From: Acidobacteriota bacterium
GTDB taxonomy: Bacteria > Acidobacteriota > Vicinamibacteria > Vicinamibacterales > SCN-69-37
Assembly (NCBI GenBank): GCA_013203475.1
Contig: JABMNV010000043.1
Location: 1 to 50,150, forward strand
DNA length: 50,150 nt
Direction of reading: 5' to 3'
Shown here piece after piece: positions 36,125-44,607 of the stretch. Each line of letters starts with the position of its first letter. The stretch's first letter is position 1. The notes under the pieces were generated by a model, which was not told the origin of the DNA, ran no database searches, and saw only the letters and a program-made list of their open reading frames with translations. The translations under genes and the position numbers were made by a program.

Positions 36125-38536
36125 ATGCTCAACCAGGACCTGCGATACGCCCTGCGGAGTCTGATCACGCAGAAGGCCTTTGCGGCGGTCGTCGTCACGT
36201 GTTTTGGGCTGGGCATCGGGGTCAACGCCACGATTTTCTCGGTGGCTGACGGTGTGCTGATTCAGCCGTTCCCGTATGCCGAGCCGGACCGCCTGGTCGT
36301 GCTGTACACCACAAATCAACCCCTGGACGTCGACCAGGGGAACGTGTCGTATCCGGACCTGGTCGACTATCGGGAACAGTCCTCGACGCTGGCAACGCTC
36401 GGTGTGACTTCCGGCAGAAGCTTGACGCTGTCCGACGGCCAAGAGCCGACTCGGTATCGCGGCGCCGCGATCTCCTGGGACCTCTTTCCGATGCTGGGCA
36501 TCACACCTGTCGTGGGCCGCACGTTCGGAAAGGCCGATGACCAACCTGGGGCCCCGGAGGTGTTGCTGTTGAGCGACGAGGTCTGGAACCTTCGGTATCA
36601 ACGTGAGCCGTCGATTGTGGGCCGCAAGATTCTGATCAACGGCCGGCCCCATGAGGTGGTCGGCGTGATGCCCGAAGGGTTCAAGTTCCCGAGTAGTCAG
36701 CAACTGTGGGTGCCGATAACGCCGCTGGCGCACTCGGACCCGCGCCAAGCCCGTAGCCTGTCCGTCTATGCCCGACTGGTGCCCGGCGTGTCGATGGAGC
36801 AGGCGGACCAGGAGGTGCGGGCGATCGCCGGTCGGCTTGAGGCCACCTATCCAGCAAGCCACCAGGACTGGAGCGCCCGGGTGGCGAGCCTGCGCGAAGA
36901 GTTCATTCCCCCGGACGTGTCGCTGGTCATCTGGCTGATGCTGGGGGCGGCGACTCTGGTGCTCTTGATTGCCTGTTCTAACGTGGCCAACCTGCTGCTG
37001 GCGCGTGCCACCGTCCGCCGGCGCGAGATTTCGGTCCGGGCTGCGCTGGGCGCAGGGCGCGGACGCATCATCCGGCAGCTGCTGACCGAGAGCGTCGTCT
37101 TCGGCGTGGTGAGCGTGCCCCTGGGATTGGCGATCGCCTACGTGGGGACCCAACTGTTGACGTCGGCGATGCCACCCGATCAGGTGCCGTACTACATCCA
37201 GTGGCGAATCGACTGGCGGTCGGTGGCGTATGCCGGGACGGTGTCGGTGCTGACCGCGATTATGTTCGGCCTGGTGCCCGCGTGGGAGGCGACGAGTGGC
37301 TCGCTGCATGGCGAACTGAAAGAAGGGACCCGGGGGAACACGGGGGGGCGCTCGATAGCGCGCAACGCCCTGGTTGTCGCCCAGGTCGCGTTGGCCATCG
37401 TATCGTTGGTGGGCGCGGCGCTCTTTGTCCGGACGTTCGTCAATCTCGATGGCTACGATGTCGGTTTTGATCCGGCGCCCCTGATGACATTTCGCATCTC
37501 GATGGCGGGCGAAGAGTACGAGGCTCCGGATGCCCGCCTGCGCCGGGTTCAGGATGTCGCCGGTCGGCTCGAATCCCTCGCGGGTGTCAGTCGCGTGTTC
37601 GCGTCAAACCTCGTGCCGGTCTCCGGCGGGGGCGGTGGCGGAGCCCTGCACATCGACGGTGTCCCGTTTGAAGTCGGCCGGGAGCCCTTCACGGCCGTGG
37701 TCGGCGTCACGCCGGGCTTCCTCACGACGCTGGGAATCACACCGTCAGACGGCCAGGATTTTACCAATGCTCAGGGGTGGGCCCGCACGCCCGTAGCCCT
37801 GGTCAACCAGACACTGGCGACCCGCTTTTTTGCCGACTCGAGCGCGGTTGGGCGGCGCGTGCGCGTGGCCAATAGCGGCGCGACTGAAGAGTGGCTGACC
37901 GTGATCGGCGTAGTCGAGGACATCCAGCACAACGATATCGACCCCAGCGGCCGGCCGTTTCCCGCGGTGTATCTGCCGTATCTCTATCAGCAGACGTTGA
38001 ATACGGGCTTCACGCTTCGCGTGATCGGCGACCCATCTGCCGTGATGCCGGCCGTCCGGTCCGAGATTCGTCACGCCGATCCCAACGTGCCGATATTCTC
38101 GATCTCGTCGATGGAGGCACTTCGAAAACTGAGCTTCTGGCAGTACGAGGTGTTTGGCTGGGTGTTCGGGATTATCGGCGGGGTGGCCCTGCTGCTGTCA
38201 GCCGTGGGCGTCTACAGCGTGCTCTCGTATGCCGTCTCGCAGCGCACGCAGGAAATCGGCGTGCGTCTGGCGCTTGGAGCGTCGACAGGAAACGTCCAGG
38301 CGTTGATTGTGAGGCAGGGCCTGTTACTGGCGGCGATCGGCGTCGTCGTGGGCGTCGGCGTTGCGGTGGCCGTCACGGGGCAAGCGACCTCACTGCTCTT
38401 TAACGTCTCTGCCACTGATCCGATGAGCTACGTCGGCGTGAGTGTGTTCCTGCTGGCGGTGGTTGGTCTGGCCAGTTGGGTGCCTGCCCGACGCGCGATG
38501 CGCGTGGATCCGATGGTGGCCTTGCGCGGAGACTGA
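36125..38536 (+). CDS. ADOP/MacB-type ABC transporter permease
   Basis: The 803-residue membrane protein has the ADOP layout: an N-terminal TM helix (FAAVVVTCFGLGIGVNATIF), a MacB-type periplasmic core (about 50-250), and an FtsX block of three TM helices (about 270-395). A fourth TM helix (about 415-435), a second periplasmic core, and a C-terminal FtsX block (about 680-795) follow. The cytoplasmic motif ARATVRRREISVRAALGAGR and its C-terminal counterpart SQRTQEIGVRLALGAS are typical. Such proteins work with a separate MacB-like ATPase, not encoded in the window, to drive export or mechanotransmission. It ends with the conserved RRAMRVDPMVALRGD. Confidence 0.92.
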   Translation: MLNQDLRYALRSLITQKAFAAVVVTCFGLGIGVNATIFSVADGVLIQPFPYAEPDRLVVLYTTNQPLDVDQGNVSYPDLVDYREQSSTLATLGVTSGRSLTLSDGQEPTRYRGAAISWDLFPMLGITPVVGRTFGKADDQPGAPEVLLLSDEVWNLRYQREPSIVGRKILINGRPHEVVGVMPEGFKFPSSQQLWVPITPLAHSDPRQARSLSVYARLVPGVSMEQADQEVRAIAGRLEATYPASHQDWSARVASLREEFIPPDVSLVIWLMLGAATLVLLIACSNVANLLLARATVRRREISVRAALGAGRGRIIRQLLTESVVFGVVSVPLGLAIAYVGTQLLTSAMPPDQVPYYIQWRIDWRSVAYAGTVSVLTAIMFGLVPAWEATSGSLHGELKEGTRGNTGGRSIARNALVVAQVALAIVSLVGAALFVRTFVNLDGYDVGFDPAPLMTFRISMAGEEYEAPDARLRRVQDVAGRLESLAGVSRVFASNLVPVSGGGGGGALHIDGVPFEVGREPFTAVVGVTPGFLTTLGITPSDGQDFTNAQGWARTPVALVNQTLATRFFADSSAVGRRVRVANSGATEEWLTVIGVVEDIQHNDIDPSGRPFPAVYLPYLYQQTLNTGFTLRVIGDPSAVMPAVRSEIRHADPNVPIFSISSMEALRKLSFWQYEVFGWVFGIIGGVALLLSAVGVYSVLSYAVSQRTQEIGVRLALGASTGNVQALIVRQGLLLAAIGVVVGVGVAVAVTGQATSLLFNVSATDPMSYVGVSVFLLAVVGLASWVPARRAMRVDPMVALRGD

Positions 38537-38578
38537 GGGCGGCCGGTCGGGAGGGTCACGTATGCTAGCGGGAGGCCC

Positions 38579-39282
38579 ATGTGTCTTGTGACCTTCCGAA
38601 TCTCCACTGTATACCTTCTGCTGTTCTGCCTCGCCGCGCCTGTCGCCGCCGCGCAGGCGCCCGTCAGCCTCGCGCCTCACGCGGGACCAGGAAGATGGAA
38701 GGGTTCGCGGCAAAGAGTCTGGGGCCGCACTGGTCGATCGGGCTTGAGGGGCGCGTGAATGCGTCGGACTTTGGCAACATCAGCTTCTCGTCCCGGCTGT
38801 CTCCCGCCGTGGAGTTCAGTCTGTTCCCCTACCGCGACTACGCGTCCCGCCAGATGCTCTTTCAGTACCAGGTGGGCGTGCAGCACGCGAGATATCACGA
38901 GATCACGTTGTTCGACAAGACTCGAGAGACGCTGCCGAACCACGAACTCCGCATTTCGTTTGACCAACGGCAGCCCTGGGGCTCGGTGAGCACAAGCGTT
39001 GAGTGGTCGCAGTATCTTCACGCCCTGTCGAAGTACCGCATTGAGGTCGACAGCGAAGTGTCGATCCGCATTATCCGAGGACTGTCAGTCAGCCTGGAAG
39101 CCCAGGCGTCACGGATCCATGACCAATTGTCATTGGCCCGACGGGGCGCCACGCCGGAGGAAGTGTTGCTCCGATTGCGTCAACTGCAGAGTAGCTACGA
39201 AGTAAACTTTCAGATCAATCTTTCCGACAGCTTCGGATCAATCTTCAACAGTGTGGTCAACCCGCGGTTTGGAGGCGGCTGA
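38579..39282 (+). pseudogene. Outer-membrane beta-barrel protein remnant (large internal deletion plus frameshift)
   Basis: The ATG at 38579-38581 starts a signal peptide (MCLVTFRISTVYLLLFCLAA, then PVAAAQ) that runs to a stop about 60 codons on. In another frame, from about 38692, the mature barrel appears: SLGPHWSIGLEGRVNASDFG, LSPAVEFSLFPYRDYASRQM, TPEEVLLRLRQLQSSYEVNF, ending FGSIFNSVVNPRFGGG. I recall related acidobacterial proteins as about 400 residues, with the barrel part preceded by a long strand-rich region, which is missing here. The deletion brought the signal peptide next to the C-terminal barrel out of frame. A GTG-started reading of the second frame (38581) lacks a signal peptide. 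The stop overlaps the next ATG (TGATG). Confidence 0.65.
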
Positions 39283-40871
39283 TGGTTCAGTGGAGACTCG
39301 TCCTTGTCGTGGCGTGTATCGCCGGGTTGCCGATGCACGATCTGACACACGCGCAGAGCATGCCGCCACCGGGGCCGGTGCCCTTGCCGGTATTCGATGT
39401 CCTGATTGTCAACGGGCATGTCATTGACGGGAGCGGGAATCCCTGGCTGCGTGAGGACCTCGGGATTGTGGAGGACAGAATCGTCGAGCGGGGACGCTTG
39501 GGGGGCCGGGACGCGAACAGGGTCATCGACGCGAAGGGGTTGGTGGTCGCACCTGGGTTCATCGATGTGCACTCGCACGCCGTGGCTGCGCTCCGACGAC
39601 CGGAACTTCGGACTGCGACCGCGCTGTTGTCGCAGGGCGTGACGACGATCGTCGGGAATCCTGATGGCGGAGGCCCGATTGATCTGGGAGCCCAGCGCGA
39701 GAGTCTGGAGCAGGCCGGCATCGGTGTGAACGTCGGCCTGATGATCGGGCACGGCAGTGTCAGGCGCGCCGTCCTGGGAAACGCCATTCGCGAACCCGAC
39801 GCGAGCGAAGTGGCGCGGATGGAAGCGATCGTGACCCAGGCGGTTGGAGACGGGGCGTTTGGACTGTCGAGCGGACTGTTCTATGAACCCGGCCGCTATG
39901 CCAAGCTCGAGGAAGTGATTGCCCTTGCGCGAGTAGCCGGGGGAGTCTACGAGAGCCATATTCGCGACGAGGGCAACTACGGGAGCGGCCTGGTGGCCTC
40001 GGTCGACGAAGTGATCCGTGTGGCGGAAGAGGCCCAGGTGCGGGGCATCGTGACGCACGTCAAAGCTCTGGGACCTGACTCCTGGGGGTTGTCACAGGCG
40101 ATCGTGGACAACATCGATCGAGCGAGGGCGCGAGGTGTCGAGGTCTTTGCCGATCAGTATCCGTACGAGGCCTCGTCGACCAGTCTGGGCGCTGCCGTGC
40201 TGCCGGGACCGTCCACTCCCGACGCGATTCGTCCTCGTCTCGCTGAGCCTCCGTCTGCCGATCAGCTCCTCAAGGAAGTGACCGAGAACATCCGCCGTCG
40301 CGGCGGACCGGCCTCGATTGTTATTGCCTCCGGACGGGGCGCGCCTGGGCAGGCCGGGCGTAACCTCGCGCAGATCGCAGCGGCCACAGGTGTGTCTCCG
40401 GCGATGGCGGCGATCAATATTCTGCTCGAGGGCGGCGCTTCGATCGTCTCGTTCAACATGTCGGACGGCGACATCGCGACGCTCATGAGACAGCCATGGA
40501 CGATGACCTCGTCGGACGGGGACTTGTCCGTGCCTGGACCGGCGCGACCGCATCCGCGAGGGCATGGGGCGTTCGCTCGCAAGCTGGCGGTCTACGTCCG
40601 CGAGCGTGGAGTGCAGACCCTGGAAGACGCCATTCGCGCGATGACGTCGCTCTCTGCCCGAGTCTTTGGGCTCAATGGGCGCGGCGAACTGCGCGTCGGC
40701 AGTATCGCTGATGTGGTCGTGTTCGACCCGGCGACGATTCAGGACCGCGCGACGTATGAAGATCCGTTTGCGTTCGCGACAGGCGTGCAGCATGTGCTCG
40801 TCAATGGCCAGGTCGCGATCCTTGATGGGGAACCCACCGGTGCGTTAGCCGGGCGTGTGCTGCGACGCTGA
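39282..40871 (+). CDS. N-acyl-D-amino-acid deacylase-like amidohydrolase, exported
   Basis: The 529-residue enzyme has a hydrophobic signal segment (MVQWRLVLVVACIAGLPMHD) and then the urease-superfamily fold. The metal-binding H97-S-H99 is in PGFIDVHSHA, YESHIRDEG carries a further histidine, and THVKALG follows. The D-aminoacylase-type C-terminal region TSSDGDLSVPGPARPHPRGH and the closing LRVGSIADVVVFDP support the assignment. Family members release D-amino acids from N-acyl forms, or act on dihydropyrimidine-like compounds. The ATG overlaps the preceding barrel stop by one base (TGATG). An S9 peptidase follows, so a role in peptide or cell-wall amino-acid scavenging is plausible. Confidence 0.83.
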   Translation: MVQWRLVLVVACIAGLPMHDLTHAQSMPPPGPVPLPVFDVLIVNGHVIDGSGNPWLREDLGIVEDRIVERGRLGGRDANRVIDAKGLVVAPGFIDVHSHAVAALRRPELRTATALLSQGVTTIVGNPDGGGPIDLGAQRESLEQAGIGVNVGLMIGHGSVRRAVLGNAIREPDASEVARMEAIVTQAVGDGAFGLSSGLFYEPGRYAKLEEVIALARVAGGVYESHIRDEGNYGSGLVASVDEVIRVAEEAQVRGIVTHVKALGPDSWGLSQAIVDNIDRARARGVEVFADQYPYEASSTSLGAAVLPGPSTPDAIRPRLAEPPSADQLLKEVTENIRRRGGPASIVIASGRGAPGQAGRNLAQIAAATGVSPAMAAINILLEGGASIVSFNMSDGDIATLMRQPWTMTSSDGDLSVPGPARPHPRGHGAFARKLAVYVRERGVQTLEDAIRAMTSLSARVFGLNGRGELRVGSIADVVVFDPATIQDRATYEDPFAFATGVQHVLVNGQVAILDGEPTGALAGRVLRR

Positions 40872-40895
40872 GCGTCAGGCCATGATCGGTGATGC

Positions 40896-40915
40896 TAGAC
40901 TGCCTCCCGCAGGAG
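40896..40915 (+). promoter_or_regulatory. TAGACT element and AGGAG ribosome site of the S9 peptidase gene
   Basis: TAGACT at 40896-40901 is the same hexamer seen before the genes at 15412 and 31177. AGGAG at 40911-40915 lies 8 nt before the ATG at 40924 and decides that start over upstream codons from 40855. There is no clear -35. Confidence 0.4.
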
Positions 40916-40923
40916 ATTTCCAT

Positions 40924-43134
40924 ATGAGAATGTTGACCCGTGGACTGGTTCTGGCTGTCGTCGGCGTCGTGGCGTTTGGCGTGCAATTTAGTGGCCTGTC
41001 CGCGCAGGATCGCCTGGCGAAAATGCCGGGCGTGGCGCAATTTCAGAAGATGCAGACAGCGCTCACGGACGGGGCGTACGTGTCTGGCGCGGTCTCGGCA
41101 GTCTGGGCCGAGGATTCGAAGGCCTTTACGTATACCCATGCCGGCGAGCGGTTCCGGTTTGATGTCAGCGCGCTGACGGCGGTGAGTGAAGGACCCGCGC
41201 CGGAGGGCGGCGGACGGGGTGGACGTGCTGGTGGCCGCGGTGGGCGGGCCGGAGGGCGTGGCGGCGCGGCACGGCCCGAACTGGGCGGATGCCCACCAGA
41301 GCGTGTCGAGCGTGGGCGGCAAGCCACGTGTTACGGGGCGCCTGATGGTGCGATGCGTGCCATGTACAAGGACCGCAATATCTGGATTGCCAACGCGGAC
41401 GGCACCGGCGAAAAGGCCCTCACCACGGACGGCAGCCTGGAGGGTCGAATCAAGTACGGCACGGGCAGCTGGGTGTATGGCGAAGAGTTGTCGCAGACCA
41501 CGTCGGTGTGGTGGTCGCCCGATTCGTCCAAACTCGCCTTCTATCGGTTCGACGAGAGCAAGGTGAAGGACTTCTATCTGCAGATGGCGCAGACCGACAT
41601 TCAGAGCCAACTCGACGTTGAGGCGTATCCCAAGGCTGGGGCACCCAACCCGGTAGCTGACATCTTCATCTACGACACCAAGACCGGCCAGACCACGAAG
41701 ATGGACGTGCGCGACGGGCGTCCCTTTACCGATATTCCAGAAGATGGATCGGCATTCCTCGATGACAACGTCGGCCACTACGTCTATCGCGTGAACTGGG
41801 CGAGCGACAGCAGCGAATTGTTGATGAATCGCACCAATCGCAAGCAGAACAAGCTCGAGATGGCCGGCTGCCTGCCGGCGTCGGGCGAGTGCCGCGTGAT
41901 TCTGGCCGAAGAGTGGCCCACCGGATGGGTGGTCAATTCACCGGCCATGCAATATCTGAGCGACAACAAGCGCTTTATCTGGACGTCCGAGCGCAACGGT
42001 TGGAAGAACCTCTATCTCTACGACATTGCGACGGGCCTGTTGGTCGCGCCGTTGACGCTGCACTCCACGTTTGAGGTGGTCGGTATCACCAAGGTGGATG
42101 AGGCTGCCGGCGTGGTGTATTACACGGCGCGGTCGGGCGATAACTGGATGAAGGTGCAGCTGCACCGCGTCGGCCTCGACGGCAAAGGCGATGTGCGTCT
42201 GACCGACCCCAAGTTCACGCACACCGTGTCGATCTCGCCCGACAACACGTTCATCGTCGACACCTATCAGACGCACACGGATCCGCCGGCGACGCAGTTG
42301 CTCGATGGCAGCGGCAAGGTCGTCAAGCCGATTGCCTCCAGTGACATGACCAAGTTCACGACCCTGGGCCTGAAGAAGAGCGAGCAGTTCACCTACCTCG
42401 GCGCCGATGGGAAGACGACCCTGTATGGGATGATTCACTTTCCGGCGGACTTTGATCCAGCGAAGAAGTATCCGGCGCTGGCGTCGGTGTATGGCGGTCC
42501 TGGATCCTCAGTGACGAACGAGAACTTCGCCACACCCAATCCAACCGCCAACTATGGATTCCTGATGTTGCAGCTGAGTTCGAGGTCGGCGCCAGGCATG
42601 GGCAAGCGGACGCTTGATGCGGCGTATCTCAATCTTGGTGTGACCGAGATGGACGACATGGCGCTCGGTGTGAAGTCGCTCTGGAGCCGTCCGTACTTCG
42701 ACAAGGCGCGCGTTGGGATCTATGGCACGTCGTACGGTGGCTATTCGGCAGCGCTGTCGATTCTCAAACACCCTGACGTCTGGGCGGCGGCGTCGGGCTC
42801 GTCGGCGGTGACCTCGTGGTACCACTACGACTCGATCTACACCGAGCGATACATGTGGATTCCGCAGGAGAACAAGGCTGGGTACGAGGCTGGGAACACC
42901 ATGAACCTCGCCAAGAACCTTGAAGGCCGGTTGTTGCTCTACTACGGCACCGCCGACAACAACGTGCACCCGAATAACTCCATGCAGCTCATCAAGGCGC
43001 TGCAGGCGGCAGGCAAGAGTTTCGAGCTCCAAGTCGGCCCCGACGCCGGCCATAGCGGCGTGAACAACGGCCGCATGATGGAGTTCTTTATCGAGAACCT
43101 GGTCATGAGGCCGGAGCGGTTGAAGGGGGCGTAA
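40924..43134 (+). CDS. Secreted DPP-IV-like serine peptidase (family S9)
   Basis: The 736-residue exoprotein has a signal peptide (MRMLTRGLVLAVVGVVAFGV, cleavage near LSAQ). An eight-bladed propeller domain (about 60-480) and a C-terminal alpha/beta-hydrolase follow. The catalytic triad is S603 in GIYGTSYGGYS, D678 in YYGTADNNVHP and H710 in PDAGHSGVN. An Arg-Gly-rich insertion (about residues 95-117) with a nearby cysteine pair (GCPPE...ATCYG) separates the first strands from the propeller. DPP-IV enzymes cut dipeptides from N-termini, usually after Pro or Ala. The start is fixed by AGGAG 8 nt upstream. It is downstream of the D-aminoacylase-like gene. Confidence 0.9.
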   Translation: MRMLTRGLVLAVVGVVAFGVQFSGLSAQDRLAKMPGVAQFQKMQTALTDGAYVSGAVSAVWAEDSKAFTYTHAGERFRFDVSALTAVSEGPAPEGGGRGGRAGGRGGRAGGRGGAARPELGGCPPERVERGRQATCYGAPDGAMRAMYKDRNIWIANADGTGEKALTTDGSLEGRIKYGTGSWVYGEELSQTTSVWWSPDSSKLAFYRFDESKVKDFYLQMAQTDIQSQLDVEAYPKAGAPNPVADIFIYDTKTGQTTKMDVRDGRPFTDIPEDGSAFLDDNVGHYVYRVNWASDSSELLMNRTNRKQNKLEMAGCLPASGECRVILAEEWPTGWVVNSPAMQYLSDNKRFIWTSERNGWKNLYLYDIATGLLVAPLTLHSTFEVVGITKVDEAAGVVYYTARSGDNWMKVQLHRVGLDGKGDVRLTDPKFTHTVSISPDNTFIVDTYQTHTDPPATQLLDGSGKVVKPIASSDMTKFTTLGLKKSEQFTYLGADGKTTLYGMIHFPADFDPAKKYPALASVYGGPGSSVTNENFATPNPTANYGFLMLQLSSRSAPGMGKRTLDAAYLNLGVTEMDDMALGVKSLWSRPYFDKARVGIYGTSYGGYSAALSILKHPDVWAAASGSSAVTSWYHYDSIYTERYMWIPQENKAGYEAGNTMNLAKNLEGRLLLYYGTADNNVHPNNSMQLIKALQAAGKSFELQVGPDAGHSGVNNGRMMEFFIENLVMRPERLKGA

Positions 43135-43135
43135 C

Positions 43136-43530
43136 GTGGGACTACTTGATAACGTGCTGGGCAGGTCACCGGCGGTGGCGGAAATGACCAGCTAATGAGC
43201 CTGGTGATGGGCATGCTGACCGATCAGAAGAGCGGTGGGTTGGCTGGATTGCTGAAGCAGTTCGGCGCGGGTGGCCTGGGTGATGTGGCCAGCTCGTGGG
43301 TGGGCTCGGGCCAGAACCTTCCGGTTTCTGGCAGCCAGATCGCCAGTGTTCTGGGCTCGCCGTAAATCGCCGAGATGGCCGCCAAGCTCGGACTGTCGCC
43401 GGATGCGCTGTCTGGTCAACTGGCGGGCATCCTCCCGCAGATTGTCGACAAGCTGACCCCTCAGGGCAACGTGCCAAACGAATTGTCGAAGGTGGACGGG
43501 ATTGAAGGCTTACTCAAGGGGTTCCTCGGC
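43136..43530 (+). pseudogene. YidB (DUF937) family gene, broken
   Basis: A GTG at 43136 starts GLLDNVLGRSPAVAEMTS and then a stop. A second frame from the ATG at 43195 gives LAGLLKQFGAGGLGDVASSW and VGSGQNLPVSGSQIASVLGS, then an in-frame TAA (43363-43365). The same frame continues IAEMAAKLGLSPDALSGQLA, GILPQIVDKLTPQGNVPNEL and EGLLKGFLG to about 43530. All parts are clearly YidB-like. The lesions are a frameshift near 43190, an in-frame stop, and loss of the natural stop codon where the frame runs into the opposite gnd. YidB homologues are small proteins of poorly known function. It abuts the peptidase stop. Confidence 0.85.
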
Positions 43531-44325
43531 CAGCGCGCGTGCCGTCAGGTCAAGCAACCAGGAACCAATCACGCTGCCTCGCCGCCACAGTTCTGCGATT
43601 TCAGGCAAGGGCAGGTCGTACTTAAAATGTTCAGGTTGGGCGAGCGGGGCAGTCTCTGCGTCGGTCGGCCGGTCTGCCGCACCCGCGTTGGCGTGCGCCA
43701 GGAGGTTAAAACCTTCGGCATACGCTTCCATCAAGGCATACTCGATCCCGTTATGCACCATCTTCACGAAGTGTCCTGAACCGGCCGGGCCGCAATGCAG
43801 GTAGCCCTCGGCGGCGGTGGTCTGGACCTCACTCTTCGGCTGGTCTCGCCCAGGTGTGACCGGCGCGGCATTCACGCCAGGGGCCAGCGTGGAGAAGACC
43901 GGGTCAAGTCGTTTCACCGCCGGCCCGTCACCGCCGATCATCAGGCAGTAACCGCGTTCGGTGCCCCACACTCCACCGCTCACGCCGACGTCCAGGTAGT
44001 GCAATCCCAGTGGCGTAAACTCCTTTGCGCGTCGAATGTCGTCCACATAGTGGGAGTTGCCGCCATCCACCACCACGTCGTCGCTCTTGAGCAGGGGCAT
44101 CAGATCCTTCAGCGTGGCATCGACGACCGCCGAGGGAACCATCAACCAGACCACGCGCGGCCGGGCCAACTGGGCCACGAAGTGTTCAAGTGATTTCGAA
44201 GCCGTGGCGCCCGCGCTGGCGACGTCGGCCATCGCGTCCGCACTTCGATCATAGACAACGCAGTCGTGCCCACCGAGCAGCAGGCGTCGAACCATGTTGC
44301 CACCCATCCGGCCGAGACCGATCAT
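43510..44325 (-). CDS. gnd: 6-phosphogluconate dehydrogenase (decarboxylating), C-terminally truncated
   Basis: The 271-residue product resembles the short GntZ/YqeC-type NAD-dependent enzyme, which makes ribulose-5-phosphate. The Rossmann motif MIGLGRMGGNM is at the start. VVVDGGNSHY, DVGVSGGVWGTERGYCLMIG and GSGHFVKMVHNGIEYALMEA cover the substrate and catalytic regions, including the lysine of FVKMVHNGIE. Homologues usually begin four residues earlier; the matching codon here is ATA (44335-44337), not ATG. They also continue roughly 50-60 residues beyond WLLDLTARALAEEP, but here a TAA follows within three codons, inside DNA belonging to the opposite YidB gene. It is probably non-functional or impaired. 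Confidence 0.8.
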   Translation of the reverse strand: MIGLGRMGGNMVRRLLLGGHDCVVYDRSADAMADVASAGATASKSLEHFVAQLARPRVVWLMVPSAVVDATLKDLMPLLKSDDVVVDGGNSHYVDDIRRAKEFTPLGLHYLDVGVSGGVWGTERGYCLMIGGDGPAVKRLDPVFSTLAPGVNAAPVTPGRDQPKSEVQTTAAEGYLHCGPAGSGHFVKMVHNGIEYALMEAYAEGFNLLAHANAGAADRPTDAETAPLAQPEHFKYDLPLPEIAELWRRGSVIGSWLLDLTARALAEEPLE

Positions 44326-44607
44326 TCCAATTTGTATGTGTCTTCACACCATACCGCACTCTCTGGTCGCCTAGAGGTCTGGAGATTTGGGGATACCCCA
44401 CACGTCAGGACAGCCTGAAACGCACGCTCGACGAATGTCGGCAGGCCCTGCCCATCGCGACGCACCACCGCCGGCGCTTACCAGAGATTCGCGGCGCAGC
44501 CCGGTTCGATGGCACTGCGCGAAGTACCTTCGGCCCGACCGGCAAGGGACCACGACCGCTTACGATTCCTTATGAGTGCGCGACGGGCCTGAGATAAGCT
44601 CGGTCGG
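44326..44607. other. Intergenic region with no recognised gene
   Basis: These 282 bp separate the truncated gnd from the exported methyltransferase gene. Open frames exist on both strands but none has a ribosome site or recognisable protein sequence. The only signal is TAAGCT at 44595-44600, 7 nt before the ATG at 44608, a possible -10 element of a leaderless transcript. No tRNA, terminator or repeat was seen. Confidence 0.4.

Noticed and set aside
36002-37309. Upstream 436-codon extension of the Oar-like receptor frame
   Set aside because: It is exactly antisense to the ADOP permease coding region and its divergent promoter, is Arg/His-rich low-information sequence, and precedes a perfect signal peptide at 36001.
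44326-44607. Possible tRNA or small gene between gnd and the methyltransferase
   Set aside because: No cloverleaf, CCA end, ribosome site or recognisable protein could be found.
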